Source: Arsukibacterium sp. (GTDB lineage: Bacteria > Pseudomonadota > Gammaproteobacteria > Enterobacterales > Alteromonadaceae). From it: DNA of 64,000 nt. The first letter of the stretch is position 1, and each line of letters begins with the position of its first letter. Under the pieces are notes generated by a model that searched no databases, was not told where the DNA came from, and saw only the letters and a list, made by a program, of their open reading frames with translations. The stretch is from positions 186,001-250,000 of the forward strand of contig NZ_JAGYIM010000024.1 of NCBI RefSeq assembly GCF_018402695.1. Direction: 5' to 3'. Made by a program: the position numbers and the translations under genes. This document shows, one piece after another, positions 36,590 to 47,187 of the stretch.

Positions 36590-36627
36590 ACAGCGCCCCT
36601 GTTGAAACCATAAAAAGGGGGCGCTGT
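36590..36627 (-). terminator. Hairpin downstream of the purMN-DUF3108 unit
   Basis: ACAGCGCCCC...GGGGCGCTGT is a 10-bp inverted repeat with an 18-base loop, 19 bases past the DUF3108 stop on the minus strand. There is no T-run after it, so termination strength is uncertain. Confidence 0.5.
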
Positions 36628-36645
36628 CTGGGTCAGAAAGGTTAT

Positions 36646-37413
36646 TTACTGGGGGGAGAATTCAAGTTTATGTAATTGCACATCAAATTGCTCGACGTTA
36701 TCTTCACCACGCCATAGACGTACCAACATATAGTCTAGCTCGGGCGCTACCCAGGCGTAAACTTGCTTTTCCGGATCGTCCATTCTGGCAATCCGTAACG
36801 TGCGCACTGTGCCATAGGGCAGGGCCAGTGGTTCTTCCATTACCACTTTGTAATGATAAGTTTTACTGTTGCCGTTACGGTTTAACACTTCGTAAAAAAA
36901 CTCTGTTTTTCCGGCGCGTAAATCCAGCACCAGTTGCTGATGGTAACTAAGCGGATCCAGCCAGTCATCCTGCCAGCTGTCAGCTTTAAGTGCTCTTTCT
37001 TTGCCAACCGTCAGTTGTTTTTCGGTCGGATCTAAATGCAATTCATAGTGGCGACTGGGACCGGTACCCCGCCGTTTCATAATGTAGTCAAGCGGTTGGA
37101 TCTGGTTATTATTTACAACAAATTCACTGGTTTCCTGCCGTTTATCACTGAAAATAAGCCAGCTGATGTCACTGCTGTAGCCCATTTGATAACGATCATC
37201 GCTGAATTTGAGGTAACGATTAGCTTCACCATGTTTCTTGCCGGCCCGGTATACCAGGTAATCAGCAGAGAATTGCCGAAACTGTGTTGCCGGATCAGTT
37301 GTTGGAGTATCAGAGGTAGTTTGAGCGTGAGTTAATCCGGATTGAGTAAGCAGGCTAGTGAAAAGCAATGACGCCAGCAGGCGCCATTTAAGATTCGTCC
37401 TCATCGTTCGCAT
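36646..37413 (-). CDS. DUF3108-family exported protein
   Basis: A 255-residue protein with a signal peptide (KWRLLASLLFTSLLTQSG...THAQ) and a DUF3108 domain from about residue 45 to the end; YLVYRAGKKHGEANRYLKF and RIARMDDPEKQVYAWVAPEL are typical. The function of the family is unknown; it is periplasmic and often lies next to purMN, as here. Its start overlaps the end of purN by 26 bases, so it is translated from the purMN message. An alternative ATG at 37404 is also possible. Confidence 0.85.
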   Translation of the reverse strand: MRTMRTNLKWRLLASLLFTSLLTQSGLTHAQTTSDTPTTDPATQFRQFSADYLVYRAGKKHGEANRYLKFSDDRYQMGYSSDISWLIFSDKRQETSEFVVNNNQIQPLDYIMKRRGTGPSRHYELHLDPTEKQLTVGKERALKADSWQDDWLDPLSYHQQLVLDLRAGKTEFFYEVLNRNGNSKTYHYKVVMEEPLALPYGTVRTLRIARMDDPEKQVYAWVAPELDYMLVRLWRGEDNVEQFDVQLHKLEFSPQ

Positions 37414-38038
37414 ATCCTTGTTCCGACAATAAATTATTATCTAACCATGCCTTATCGCCGCGCTGTTGTAAACGGTTTTGGCAGAACCAGCGGATAACCA
37501 GCGGATAAAGCTGATGTTCCTGCTCGTGTACTCTGGCCGCAACGGTTTTGGCATCGTCCCCGGGGAAAACCGGTACTTTTGCTTGTAAAATGACCGGCCC
37601 ACCATCCAGTTGTTCTGTCACAAAATGCACGCTACAGCCATGTTCACTGTCGCCGGCATCAATTGCGCGCTGGTGAGTGTTTAATCCCTGATACTTCGGC
37701 AGCAAAGAAGGATGAATGTTCAATAATTTTCCGCTGTAGTGGCTGACAAAACCCGCGGTAAGGATCCGCATAAAGCCGGCAAGCACCACCAGATCGGGTT
37801 GGTAACTGTCAATCAGCTTTATTAACTCTTTATCGTAGGCATCGCGGCTGGCAAAATTTTTGTGGCTCAGCGCATGATTGGCGATACCGGCTTCAGCCGC
37901 CCGTTGTAAACCATAAACGGCTGTTTTATTGGAGATAACCGCCGTAACCCGACCAGCGATAAAACCGCTGGCACAGGCGTCAATTACAGCTTGCAGATTA
38001 GAACCGTTTCCTGAAATCAGTACAACTATAGATTTCAT
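37388..38038 (-). CDS. purN: Phosphoribosylglycinamide formyltransferase PurN
   Basis: A 216-residue enzyme of de novo purine synthesis that transfers formyl from 10-formyl-tetrahydrofolate to GAR. Landmarks are ISGNGSNLQAVIDAC at the N-terminus, the folate-loop and catalytic residues in NIHPSLLPKYQGLNTHQRAI and HFVTEQLDGGPVI. It follows purM by eight bases, the usual purMN order. The C-terminal 12 residues are acidic and overlap the next gene. Confidence 0.97.
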   Translation of the reverse strand: MKSIVVLISGNGSNLQAVIDACASGFIAGRVTAVISNKTAVYGLQRAAEAGIANHALSHKNFASRDAYDKELIKLIDSYQPDLVVLAGFMRILTAGFVSHYSGKLLNIHPSLLPKYQGLNTHQRAIDAGDSEHGCSVHFVTEQLDGGPVILQAKVPVFPGDDAKTVAARVHEQEHQLYPLVIRWFCQNRLQQRGDKAWLDNNLLSEQGYANDEDES

Positions 38039-38046
38039 CGATAGTC

Positions 38047-39090
38047 CTATTCGTTAATAATTACAAGGTCTTCATCAGTAGCGGCACTCTGGATCTCGCC
38101 CAGATGCCAGGCCGTTTCACCTGCTGCCTGTAAGCTGGCTAATGCCGGCGCTAACTGCGCTGCGGGTACCACTAACAACATGCCCACGCCGCAGTTAAAT
38201 GTACGGTACATTTCGTGTCGGCTGATATTGCCCTGTTGTTGTAACCAGTTAAAAATAGCCGGCCACTGCCAGCTGTTACCGTCGATTACGGCTTTGGTAT
38301 CTGCAGGCAGCACCCGTGGGATATTTTCCCAGAAACCGCCACCGGTAATATGACATAAAGCATGTACCGGCATTTGTTTAATTAATGCCAGCAGATTTTT
38401 GACATAAATCCGGGTGGGTTCCAATAGATGGTCTGCCAGGCTTTTGCCTTCCAGCAACGTATCAGGTGACTGGCCACTGACTTCCAGCACTTTGCGGACC
38501 AGCGAAAAGCCGTTGGAATGCGGGCCTGATGATGCCAGCGCAATTAACTGATCGCCGGCTGCTACCTTACTGCCATCAATAATGTCAGCTTTTTCCACCA
38601 CGCCTACGCAAAAACCGGCGATATCATAGTCGTCACCATGATACATACCCGGCATTTCAGCGGTTTCACCACCGACCAGGGCACAACCTGACTGCACACA
38701 GCCCTCTGCAATGCCCGCCACCACGGCTGAAGCCGTATCGACGTCAAGTTTGCCAGTGGCATAGTAATCAAGGAAAAACAGCGGTTCTGCGCCTTGCACT
38801 ACTAAATCGTTAACACACATAGCCACTAAATCGATACCGACGCCATCATGACGTTTTAAATCCATTGCCAGCCGTAACTTGGTGCCTACACCGTCAGTGC
38901 CTGAAACCAGTACCGGCTCTTTGTAACCTGCCGGAATTTGACATAAGGCGCCAAAACCCCCTAAGCCTCCCATGACTTCCGGACGGGTGGTGCGTTTAAC
39001 CGCGCCTTTAATCCGTTCTACCAGGGCGTTGCCGGCATCTATATCAACTCCGGCGTCTTTGTAGCTTAAAGATGTGTTGTGCTCGCTCAC
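38047..39090 (-). CDS. purM: Phosphoribosylformylglycinamidine cyclo-ligase PurM
   Basis: A 347-residue AIR synthetase, the fifth step of purine synthesis. [15 protein letters not shown] at the start, [14 protein letters not shown] and [13 protein letters not shown] are family signatures, with ATP-binding Gly loops in place. The start is GTG, preceded by GAGGAAAG. purN follows directly. It lies downstream of an unknown gene and a LysR gene on the same strand with a 75-base gap that may contain its promoter. Confidence 0.97.
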   Translation of the reverse strand: MSEHNTSLSYKDAGVDIDAGNALVERIKGAVKRTTRPEVMGGLGGFGALCQIPAGYKEPVLVSGTDGVGTKLRLAMDLKRHDGVGIDLVAMCVNDLVVQGAEPLFFLDYYATGKLDVDTASAVVAGIAEGCVQSGCALVGGETAEMPGMYHGDDYDIAGFCVGVVEKADIIDGSKVAAGDQLIALASSGPHSNGFSLVRKVLEVSGQSPDTLLEGKSLADHLLEPTRIYVKNLLALIKQMPVHALCHITGGGFWENIPRVLPADTKAVIDGNSWQWPAIFNWLQQQGNISRHEMYRTFNCGVGMLLVVPAAQLAPALASLQAAGETAWHLGEIQSAATDEDLVIINE

Positions 39091-39165
39091 GGCTTTCCTC
39101 GATTGGCTTAGTTGGTTGGCAGAATCGGCGCGTATTTTACCTGCATAATGGCGCCGACAAAAGCT

Positions 39166-39573
39166 TTACTGCATGACATTTGCTGCAGCTTGTTTGACAT
39201 AGTCAGCGACACTAATGGTATCGTCCTGGGTTATCTTATGGTAACACACTGATGCAAATGGAAATTCTTTGTCAGATAGCTGCACGGAAATATAGGGTGC
39301 TGCATTATCTGCGGTATTGCTGTGCCAGTTGCCACCATAATTATTAATGAAAACCTCACCGATGTAAGCGCCGATAATATTGCTCAGGGTAAAAATCAGC
39401 TCGGGCGAATGGCTTTGCTGTTGCTGACGCTGATGCAATGTTGCCAGCACGGTGTCCACATCCTGCAAGCTGGCCAGGCTGAAATCGAGCTGCAGCTGGT
39501 GCTGCTCGGCCATATAACCGACAGCATCTCTGGCGGACTCCTCCATCAATTTACTTATTTCATTCGTTTGCAT
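39166..39573 (-). CDS. Hypothetical protein with GEVFxxxxGG-W motif
   Basis: A 135-residue cytoplasmic protein without membrane segments. I do not recognise the family with certainty. The centre reads SNIIGAYIGEVFINNYGGNW, a motif shared by several small families that include immunity-like proteins and DUF3806; the rest is an alpha/beta mix with an acidic N-terminal helix. It follows the LysR gene by eight bases on the same strand and is probably co-transcribed. No toxin gene is adjacent, so an immunity role is not supported. Confidence 0.65.
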   Translation of the reverse strand: MQTNEISKLMEESARDAVGYMAEQHQLQLDFSLASLQDVDTVLATLHQRQQQQSHSPELIFTLSNIIGAYIGEVFINNYGGNWHSNTADNAAPYISVQLSDKEFPFASVCYHKITQDDTISVADYVKQAAANVMQ

Positions 39574-39581
39574 AGCAATCC

Positions 39582-40469
39582 CTATTTAAGATGTTCAGCC
39601 AGAATCAGCTGGCGTAATTGTTTACTACCAGGCCCAAGTGTTTCTTCCTGCGGGGTTAATAGTGACATAGGTACCAGCCGCTCTGAGCTGTTATTAAGCT
39701 GGATTTGCACCAGATCACCCCTGGTCAGCGCCTCGGCGGCGGCAAAATCCGGTAACCAGCAAAAGCCGAGTCCAAGCTGCAGGATTTCAATAGCTTCATT
39801 AAAGTTATCTACGGTCCAGCGTTGCTCTGCTTTTAACCAACCGACATTTTCCATCGGTTTTTGCGCAGTATCCCGGATGACAATTTGCAAATACTGGCTA
39901 AGCTGGTTCTGCTCAAGCGTCGCCAGGCTCGCCAGCTCATGGGTCGCGCCTACAACCGGAATAAAACGGCTGACGTACAGAGGTTCGCCCAGATAGCCTT
40001 TTGGCATTACACCGGCAATAACCAGATCCGCCTTTTTCTGGACAATAACTTCACTGGTGCCGGTTAAAACGGTATCGATAATCTGCACCCGGCTACCGCG
40101 GCTTTGCGGATAAAACTTTTGTAAAGCACGATACAAATACTGTTTGGGGTAGGCGAGCTCTACTGCAATCCGGATTTCCGGCTCCCAGCCCTGTTCGATG
40201 TTATCGGCTAATAACTCGAGATCTTCAATTTGCTGGGTCAGCACCCGTGAGCGGCGCAGCATTACTTCACCGGCATCGGTAAGCTGGGCCTTACGGCCAA
40301 TTACTTCCAGCAGTTCCACCCCTAACTGCGATTGCAGTTTTGCCACTGCATGATTCAGTGATGACTGGCTTTTATTCAGCAAATCGGCAGCCTGCGCGTA
40401 GCCACCGGCATCGACCACTGCCTGCAAAATGCGCCATTGTTCCAGAGTTGAGCGGGGGCGGTAGGGCAT
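39582..40469 (-). CDS. LysR-family transcriptional regulator
   Basis: A 295-residue LysR-type regulator. The helix-turn-helix lies at about 8-65 (DAGGYAQAADLLNKSQSSLN), followed by the linker helix and a substrate-binding domain with the C-terminal helix LRQLILAEHLK. It sits 22 bases after cmoB and 8 bases before the unknown gene, all on the same strand; LysR genes embedded in a co-directional run usually regulate a remote or divergent gene. No target is evident. Confidence 0.88.
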   Translation of the reverse strand: MPYRPRSTLEQWRILQAVVDAGGYAQAADLLNKSQSSLNHAVAKLQSQLGVELLEVIGRKAQLTDAGEVMLRRSRVLTQQIEDLELLADNIEQGWEPEIRIAVELAYPKQYLYRALQKFYPQSRGSRVQIIDTVLTGTSEVIVQKKADLVIAGVMPKGYLGEPLYVSRFIPVVGATHELASLATLEQNQLSQYLQIVIRDTAQKPMENVGWLKAEQRWTVDNFNEAIEILQLGLGFCWLPDFAAAEALTRGDLVQIQLNNSSERLVPMSLLTPQEETLGPGSKQLRQLILAEHLK

Positions 40470-40491
40470 AGCGGGCAGGATCCTGTATCAA

Positions 40492-41460
40492 TTAAACCGT
40501 GGCAGTGATCACCGTACGCAGCGGCGCGGGGTAACCTTCAATGGTTTTACTATGGTCAGTCGGGTCGAGAAAATCAATTAAACTTTCATTTTCCATCCAC
40601 AGTGTTGCCCGTTGTTCTTTTAAACTTGTGGTATTTAAATCAACCACTTTCGGGTTTTTAAAGCCCAGCCTGCTTAACCAGTGGCACAATGCTTTGCTGC
40701 TTGGAATAAACCAGACATTCCGCATTTTGGCATAGCGTTCACCCGGCACTAAAACCTGGTGTTCGTCTCCTTCCACCACCAGCGTTTCCAGCACAAGTTC
40801 ACCACCCGGCCGTAATTGGTGTTTTAACTGCTGCAGAAAATCAATGGGCGAACGCCGGTGATACAACACGCCCATCGAGAACACAGTATCAAACTGCGCC
40901 AGTGGCGGCATATCGTCAATTCCCAGCGGGATCAGGTGAACATCCGGGTCAGGGTTAAAATGTTTAATTGCCTGAAACTGGCTGTAAAACAGCTGCGACG
41001 GGTCAATGCCAACCACAAATTGGGCACCGGCACCCCGCATTCGCCATAAATGATAGCCACTGCCACAACCGACATCCAGCACAGTGCGCCCTGATAACGG
41101 GCTGATATGCGGCAATACCCGATCCCATTTGAAATCTGAGCGCCACTCAGTATCAATCTCGATGCCGTGAATGTTAAAAGGGCCTTTGCGCCAGGGTTTA
41201 AGTTGCTGTAGTAAATAGCGGATCCGTGCTGCTTCGCCGTCGCTGATATCTGCTGCGTCTCCGAATTGCACTGCGTTGCTAAGTTCAACCGTGCTGACAC
41301 GGGTTGCAGGCAAGTTAGCAATCACTTTTTGCCATTGCTTAAAGTCACCGTGTAACGCATGTTTCTGCCAGTCAGCTAACTGGGCTGGCAGGGTTTGTAA
41401 CCAGTTATGTAGCTTGTTGGTTGCTAATCTGGCATAAAAAGGGTTGAAATCGAGCATCAT
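40492..41460 (-). CDS. cmoB: tRNA U34 carboxymethyltransferase CmoB
   Basis: A 322-residue enzyme that transfers a carboxymethyl group from carboxy-SAM to 5-hydroxyuridine-34, giving cmo5U, which widens wobble decoding. The cofactor motif [15 protein letters not shown] (about 125-140) and [20 protein letters not shown] are diagnostic, as is the basic, helical N-terminal domain. Length equals the E. coli protein. It follows cmoA by 24 bases in one operon. Confidence 0.97.
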   Translation of the reverse strand: MMLDFNPFYARLATNKLHNWLQTLPAQLADWQKHALHGDFKQWQKVIANLPATRVSTVELSNAVQFGDAADISDGEAARIRYLLQQLKPWRKGPFNIHGIEIDTEWRSDFKWDRVLPHISPLSGRTVLDVGCGSGYHLWRMRGAGAQFVVGIDPSQLFYSQFQAIKHFNPDPDVHLIPLGIDDMPPLAQFDTVFSMGVLYHRRSPIDFLQQLKHQLRPGGELVLETLVVEGDEHQVLVPGERYAKMRNVWFIPSSKALCHWLSRLGFKNPKVVDLNTTSLKEQRATLWMENESLIDFLDPTDHSKTIEGYPAPLRTVITATV

Positions 41461-41484
41461 TTGTCCCTGTTCAAAGCGGCCGCC

Positions 41485-42210
41485 TTACTTAATCGCGAGC
41501 ATTGAGCAAAAGTTAAAACACTGAAACCATAAGCTTTGCTCACCAAAACCAGCCTGTTGCAACCGTTGCTGGTGCTGCGCCAACGTATCGGGTTTCATTA
41601 CATTTTCCAGCGCTGAACGTTTCTGGCTTATCTCCAGCTCGCTGTAACCATTGGCCCGTTTAAAATCAAGGTGTAAATCCACCAGCAATTGATTGGTGGT
41701 ATCACTGTGGGCAATAAACTTTTCTGACAATATCAGTACGCCGCCGGGTTTTAAACCCTGATAAATAGTGCTGATCAGGGTATCCCGATGTTCCGGTGCC
41801 AGAAACTGTAAGGTAAAGTTGATCACCACCACCGCGGCATTTTCGATAGTAATATCCCGGATGTCTGCCAGCTCCAGACTGACCGGCACCTCAGAGCGAA
41901 ACGCCAGTAAGTGGCGCTCACACCGTTCCAGCATGGCTTTACTGTTATCAACGGCTATCAGTTGTGCGCCATTGACACTGATATTACGGCGCATGGCTAA
42001 ACTGGCGGTGCCAAGCGAGCACCCTAAGTCATAAAAATTACTGTTGGCTTGCTGATATCGCGCCGTTAACTTGCCAATCGTCTGAATAATTGTCTGATAG
42101 CCAGGGATTGAGCGCTCAATCATGTCAGGGAAGACTTCAGCTACCTGATCGTCAAACCGGAAATCCTGGATCTGAGCTAACGGCTCGGCATAAATATGGT
42201 CTTTGTGCAT
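41485..42210 (-). CDS. cmoA: Carboxy-SAM synthase CmoA
   Basis: A 241-residue enzyme that makes carboxy-S-adenosyl-methionine from SAM and prephenate, the cofactor of CmoB. NFYDLGCSLGTASLAMRR is the cofactor loop; VVINFTLQFLAPEHRD and ILSEKF follow in the order of the family. It is first in the cmoAB operon and divergent from the diguanylate cyclase gene. Confidence 0.97.
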   Translation of the reverse strand: MHKDHIYAEPLAQIQDFRFDDQVAEVFPDMIERSIPGYQTIIQTIGKLTARYQQANSNFYDLGCSLGTASLAMRRNISVNGAQLIAVDNSKAMLERCERHLLAFRSEVPVSLELADIRDITIENAAVVVINFTLQFLAPEHRDTLISTIYQGLKPGGVLILSEKFIAHSDTTNQLLVDLHLDFKRANGYSELEISQKRSALENVMKPDTLAQHQQRLQQAGFGEQSLWFQCFNFCSMLAIK

Positions 42211-42422
42211 AAATTAAAACACCGGTGCTGCGCGGGAAGGGGTTAACAGCGCTGTAAAAATAAGGATAGTAGTTTACCTGATTTGTTGCGGTCAGCCAAA
42301 AACAAACTGCATGGTCGGGAATGGTATGAAAATAATGCGTTGGCAATGCACAACTGTGCTTAACTTGACCAATGCGAACAGTAAGGGTACAACAATATGA
42401 TATTAACTATTAGTCTGAACAC

Positions 42423-45257
42423 ATGATCAGAAGATTCTTTTGTACTGCTGTATTGCTGTTGTGTTTTGTCATCTCTGAACGGGCAGTGTCCGCAGCTGCG
42501 TCGGCAACCCCTGAGACCTTAAAAGTAGCGCTTAGCAGCGATACCTACCCTTATATGTTTGTCGATGAACAAGGCCAGCCAAGCGGGCTGCTTGTCGATT
42601 ACTGGCGCGAAATAGCCCGCCAGCACCAGTTTAATATTGAATTTGTGATGGCGCAGTGGCCAGAGACTGTGGCCCTGCTCGATGCTGGCCGTGTTGATCT
42701 GCATGGCGGGATGGCCTACACCGAACAGCGCGCAAAAGATTACAAGTTGCACCGCATCAATATCACGATTTACAGCAACGTGTTTGTCCACCGTGATTTG
42801 TTGCGGGTAGCGTCGCTGAAAGACTTGACGCCCTATGCCATAGGGGTGGTAGAAAACTCCAGTCATATTGCGACCCTTAACCAGCTACTACCCAATGCAC
42901 TGTTGCGCCATTACCCAAATGTGAGTCGAATGTATGATGCGGCGTTAGCCGGCGAGCTGCGGGCGTTTGCTGCGCTGGACCGTTTACCCCCGCGCTATCC
43001 TGCTTTTCAGGATCTGAATAATCAGTTTCCGCTTTACAAAAAACTGCCGTTGCAAGCTATCGATCTGGTATTCGGTGTGCCGTTAAACTCACCACTCAAT
43101 GAGTGGCTGGAGCAATCTACTGCCGCAGTGTCAGCCTCGACATTAAATGCCCTTGAGCGCAAATGGCTGGGGTTTAAAGTAGACAATGAGGATACATTGC
43201 TGCTGGGGTTATCAGTGCTTAATCAACCTTTTATGGACGTCACATCGCAGGGCGAAGCCAGTGGCTTGCTGGTTGACTTATGGCGGTTATGGTCTGACAA
43301 GACCGGCATCAGTATTGCCTTTGTGCCTGATAATTCTGAAGACAGCCTGGCCAGTTTGGCGAATCAGCGGATTGACGCTCATATTGGTTTTCCAGCTGCT
43401 GAGAATATGAGCCCGCAACTGGCTAAGGCTTACCATTTATATAGCCTTAGTGCCGCCTACTACAGGTTAAAAAACAGTGAGTTGCCACTGTTAGACCGCA
43501 ATTATACTGGCAACATTGGTATTTATAATAATGCCAGCTATCTGGCTGAATTGCAGCAGCAATATCCCGCAGTCAGTTTTAAGCGTTATCCGTCACTGGA
43601 GTCATTAACCGAGGCAACAACCCAGGGAGAAATAGACGGGTTTTTCGGGGCGGAGGTGGTAGTTGAGAGCCGCCTTCCCCAGCTTAATCTGGCAAGTGAT
43701 TTTGAGGTATTACCCGCCAGCCGCCTATTTGCGCCGCTGTATGCCCTGACACATGTTGACAATACCGTGCTGGCGGACACTATCAGGGCAGGCTTTAATC
43801 AGCTTTCATTGGCGGAACTGGTTAAAATTGAGAAGAAATGGATAAATTTACCTGAGCATAGCTATTACGCTGATTATATTAATAAAATACCGCTGACGCC
43901 TGACGAGCGAGACTGGTTGGCACAACATAAGCCATTACGGGTGGGAATTATCAGTAACTGGCCGCCGATGGAGTTTGTCGATGAAGCGGGCAATGTCGCC
44001 GGAGTAAGCCAGGAAATTCTGCAAATTTTAGCGAAGCGGCTGAATATTGAGTTTGAGCTTAAGCCCTACGAGCAATTTGAAGATATTCTTCAGGACTTAG
44101 AGCAGCGTAATTTAGATTTGGTGGCCAATATCTCACCAAAAGCGGATCGGGACGCTTTTGCCCGCTTTACTGAGCCTTTCTGGTCAGTCAAATGGGCGGT
44201 GATCGGTCATTTAAACAGCGAGAATATCACTTCAGCGTCTCAGCTTCGTGGTAAGCGGGTTGCTATTTTTCGTGATTATCAGCTGGCTAAAGATTTAACA
44301 GACCTTGTGCCCGGTACAGAGGTGACGACCATCACTGATTTAAGGGATGGTATCCGCTTGCTGCAGAATAACCGGGTTGATTTCGTGCTGGATTCGGTTG
44401 AAGCGGGCAGCCGGGCGTTAAAACAATCTAACGCGATTAATTTGAGGATGCAGTTAATTGACGATTTACCTGATTACCCATCATTGGTGGCGGTGCGTAG
44501 TGATTATCAGCCACTGGTGGCTATTTTAAATAAAGGGCTGCGTAGTATTGGTGACACTGAGCGGGAGCAGATTTATCAGCGCTGGTTTGATTTTGAAATA
44601 ACTCAGGGAGTCGACCGCAAACGGCTGCATCAGATTATCTGGCAAGTGGTGGCTATTACCCTGGTATTTTTGATGGTGTTTGTGGTGTGGAATTTGTTTT
44701 TACGCCGTGAGGTTAACCTGCGCCGCGATGCCGAAGTCAAAATGCGCTACATGGCCACCCATGATGACTTAACGGGTTTACCCAACCGCAGCCTGCTGAA
44801 GGAGCGGATTGATCTGGCTCTGGAGCAACACGGCCGCCAGAATGAAATATTAGCCGTATTGTTTCTCGATCTTGATGGCTTTAAAGAGGTTAATGATCTG
44901 CATGGGCATGATGCTGGCGATGAGTTGTTGCTGAAACTGGCCGGTGTGCTGGAAACGTGTGTGCGTAAAAGTGACACAGTTGCCCGCTTTGGTGGTGATG
45001 AATTTGTCGTGTTGCTTACTGCACTGCTGCACCGGGATGACGCCGCCATTGTTGCAGAAAAAATTCTCTATCAGTTAAGCCAGCCATTACAGCTGTCATT
45101 TGGCAAAGTACAAGTGGGAGCCAGTATCGGTATTGCTATTTATCCGCACGACGCCACCACCAGCGGTGCATTATTAAAACAGGCAGACAAACAAATGTAT
45201 CTGGCTAAACAACAGGGCAAGAATGGTTACAGTTTTACCGAACGAGAGTTTTCTTGA
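42423..45257 (+). CDS. Diguanylate cyclase with three tandem SBP_bac_3 sensor domains
   Basis: A 944-residue inner-membrane signalling protein. After a signal peptide (about 1-24) come three periplasmic solute-binding (SBP_bac_3) domains at roughly 32-250, 255-475 and 500-728, each starting with a strand/PPMEF-like element such as DTYPYMFVDEQGQPSGLLVD. A single transmembrane helix (about 740-760) leads to a GGDEF domain with intact active site GGDEF at 857-861 and a product-inhibition RxxD at 848-851. It should make c-di-GMP in response to small ligands, perhaps amino acids. No EAL domain is present. It is a single gene. Confidence 0.93.
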   Translation: MIRRFFCTAVLLLCFVISERAVSAAASATPETLKVALSSDTYPYMFVDEQGQPSGLLVDYWREIARQHQFNIEFVMAQWPETVALLDAGRVDLHGGMAYTEQRAKDYKLHRINITIYSNVFVHRDLLRVASLKDLTPYAIGVVENSSHIATLNQLLPNALLRHYPNVSRMYDAALAGELRAFAALDRLPPRYPAFQDLNNQFPLYKKLPLQAIDLVFGVPLNSPLNEWLEQSTAAVSASTLNALERKWLGFKVDNEDTLLLGLSVLNQPFMDVTSQGEASGLLVDLWRLWSDKTGISIAFVPDNSEDSLASLANQRIDAHIGFPAAENMSPQLAKAYHLYSLSAAYYRLKNSELPLLDRNYTGNIGIYNNASYLAELQQQYPAVSFKRYPSLESLTEATTQGEIDGFFGAEVVVESRLPQLNLASDFEVLPASRLFAPLYALTHVDNTVLADTIRAGFNQLSLAELVKIEKKWINLPEHSYYADYINKIPLTPDERDWLAQHKPLRVGIISNWPPMEFVDEAGNVAGVSQEILQILAKRLNIEFELKPYEQFEDILQDLEQRNLDLVANISPKADRDAFARFTEPFWSVKWAVIGHLNSENITSASQLRGKRVAIFRDYQLAKDLTDLVPGTEVTTITDLRDGIRLLQNNRVDFVLDSVEAGSRALKQSNAINLRMQLIDDLPDYPSLVAVRSDYQPLVAILNKGLRSIGDTEREQIYQRWFDFEITQGVDRKRLHQIIWQVVAITLVFLMVFVVWNLFLRREVNLRRDAEVKMRYMATHDDLTGLPNRSLLKERIDLALEQHGRQNEILAVLFLDLDGFKEVNDLHGHDAGDELLLKLAGVLETCVRKSDTVARFGGDEFVVLLTALLHRDDAAIVAEKILYQLSQPLQLSFGKVQVGASIGIAIYPHDATTSGALLKQADKQMYLAKQQGKNGYSFTEREFS

Positions 45258-45264
45258 ACGGGCA

Positions 45265-45292
45265 GTGACATTAAGGACTATTTCTATATAAT
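45265..45292 (+). promoter_or_regulatory. Promoter of aspS
   Basis: GTGACA (45265-45270) and TATAAT (45287-45292) with a 16-base spacer match the sigma-70 consensus at 11 of 12 positions, about 50 bases before the aspS start. Confidence 0.75.
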
Positions 45293-45340
45293 TGGCGGTC
45301 ATTTTACAGCGGCTGACCAAAGAGATAGAAGGAAGGGTTA

Positions 45341-47116
45341 ATGCGTAGCCATTACTGCGGTTTTTTAACTGCCCAACATGCCGGGCAACAGGTTTCATTG
45401 TGTGGCTGGGTTAACCGGCGCCGGGATCTTGGTGGCGTTATTTTTATCGATTTGCGTGACAGGGAAGGCATGGTTCAGGTTATCTGTGACCCGGATTTGC
45501 CAGAACTGTTCGAGCTGGCATATACCTTACGCAACGAATTCTGTATTCAGATAACCGGTGAAGTCCGGTTGCGGCCGGCTACCCAAATTAATGCTGATAT
45601 GGCGACTGGTGAAGTTGAAGTGTACGCCAGTGGCTTAACTATTTTAAATAAAGCTGCACCATTGCCACTTGATTTTAATCATGACAACAGTGAAGAGCAG
45701 CGCCTGAAGTACCGTTATCTGGATTTACGCCGGCCAGTGATGAGCGAGCGCCTGAAGTTCCGTGCCCGGGTCACCAGCTTTGTTCGTAATTTTATGGACA
45801 GCAACGGCTTCTTAGATGTCGAAACCCCCATTTTAACCAAAGCAACGCCGGAAGGCGCCCGGGATTATCTGGTGCCGAGCCGAACCCATAAAGGCCAGTT
45901 CTTTGCCCTGCCGCAATCTCCACAACTGTTTAAACAGTTGTTGATGATGTCTGGCCTGGATCGTTACTATCAGATTGTAAAATGCTTTCGTGATGAAGAT
46001 TTGCGGGCCGATCGCCAGCCGGAATTTACCCAGATCGATATAGAAACCTCATTTATGACTGCAGAGCAAGTCATGGCGGTAACTGAACAAATGGTCCGTC
46101 AGTTGTTTATCCAGCAACTTGACGTTGACCTTGGCGAGTTTCCGCAAATGACCTTCCATGAAGCAATGCGCTTGTATGGCTCTGATAAACCGGATTTACG
46201 CAACCCGATGCAGTTTGTTGACATTGCTGACCTGGTAAAAGATGTTGAGTTTAAGGTGTTTTCCGGGCCTGCAAATGATCCGAAAGGCCGGGTTGTCGCG
46301 CTGAAGGTGCCGGCGGGTGCTGACAAAGTATCGCGTAAGGATATTGACAACTACACCAGTTTTGTTGGCATTTATGGTGCTAAAGGCCTGGCCTGGATGA
46401 AAGTCAATAATCGCAGTGCTGGTATTGACGGCGTGCAATCGCCGGTGGCCAAATTTTTATCTGCCGAAATTGTCAGCAATATCCTTCAACGTACCGGTGC
46501 AGCTGATGGCGACATGATTTTCTTCGGTGCTGACAGCTACAAAGTGGTGTGTGAGGCAATGGGGGCATTACGTCTGAAACTGGGGGAAGACCTGGGGCTG
46601 ACGGTGCCAGGCTGGAAACCACTATGGGTAGTTGATTTCCCGATGTTTGAAGAGAATGACGATGGCAGTCATACTGCGGTGCATCATCCGTTTACTTCAC
46701 CATTAGATACTAACGCGTTTTTAACTACCCCGGTTGAGCAGCTGGACCATACTAATTTATTATCAAATGCTTATGATATGGTGCTAAATGGTACTGAGTT
46801 GGGCGGCGGCTCAGTGCGTATTCACAGTGCTGAGGTGCAGGCAAAAGTATTCAAATTACTGGGCATCAGCGATGAGGAAGCAACAGAGAAGTTTGGTTTC
46901 CTGCTGGAAGCACTGAAATTCGGTACTCCGCCTCATGCCGGTTTGGCATTTGGCTTAGACCGGTTGGTAATGTTAATGACCGGTGCTACCTCAATTCGGG
47001 ATGTGATGGCGTTTCCTAAAACAGCAACTGCGGCCTGTCCATTGACCGATGCACCGGGCGAAGCCAATCCTGCTCAGCTGGCAGAGCTCAGTATCCAGGT
47101 TGTCAAAAAACAATAA
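45341..47116 (+). CDS. aspS: Aspartyl-tRNA synthetase
   Basis: A 591-residue class II synthetase of the bacterial type: N-terminal OB-fold anticodon domain ([20 protein letters not shown]), motif 2 in [18 protein letters not shown], an inserted GAD domain (about 290-410) and motif 3 in [13 protein letters not shown]. It charges tRNA-Asp. Length equals E. coli AspRS. AAGGAAGGG precedes the start. It heads a likely operon with yebC and the ruv genes. Confidence 0.98.
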   Translation: MRSHYCGFLTAQHAGQQVSLCGWVNRRRDLGGVIFIDLRDREGMVQVICDPDLPELFELAYTLRNEFCIQITGEVRLRPATQINADMATGEVEVYASGLTILNKAAPLPLDFNHDNSEEQRLKYRYLDLRRPVMSERLKFRARVTSFVRNFMDSNGFLDVETPILTKATPEGARDYLVPSRTHKGQFFALPQSPQLFKQLLMMSGLDRYYQIVKCFRDEDLRADRQPEFTQIDIETSFMTAEQVMAVTEQMVRQLFIQQLDVDLGEFPQMTFHEAMRLYGSDKPDLRNPMQFVDIADLVKDVEFKVFSGPANDPKGRVVALKVPAGADKVSRKDIDNYTSFVGIYGAKGLAWMKVNNRSAGIDGVQSPVAKFLSAEIVSNILQRTGAADGDMIFFGADSYKVVCEAMGALRLKLGEDLGLTVPGWKPLWVVDFPMFEENDDGSHTAVHHPFTSPLDTNAFLTTPVEQLDHTNLLSNAYDMVLNGTELGGGSVRIHSAEVQAKVFKLLGISDEEATEKFGFLLEALKFGTPPHAGLAFGLDRLVMLMTGATSIRDVMAFPKTATAACPLTDAPGEANPAQLAELSIQVVKKQ

Positions 47117-47187
47117 TTCGCCAACAGTTGTAAACCTGCGGCAACACACAGTTGCCGCAGCATTTTGCCTTAAGCGAGGAGTTAAAT

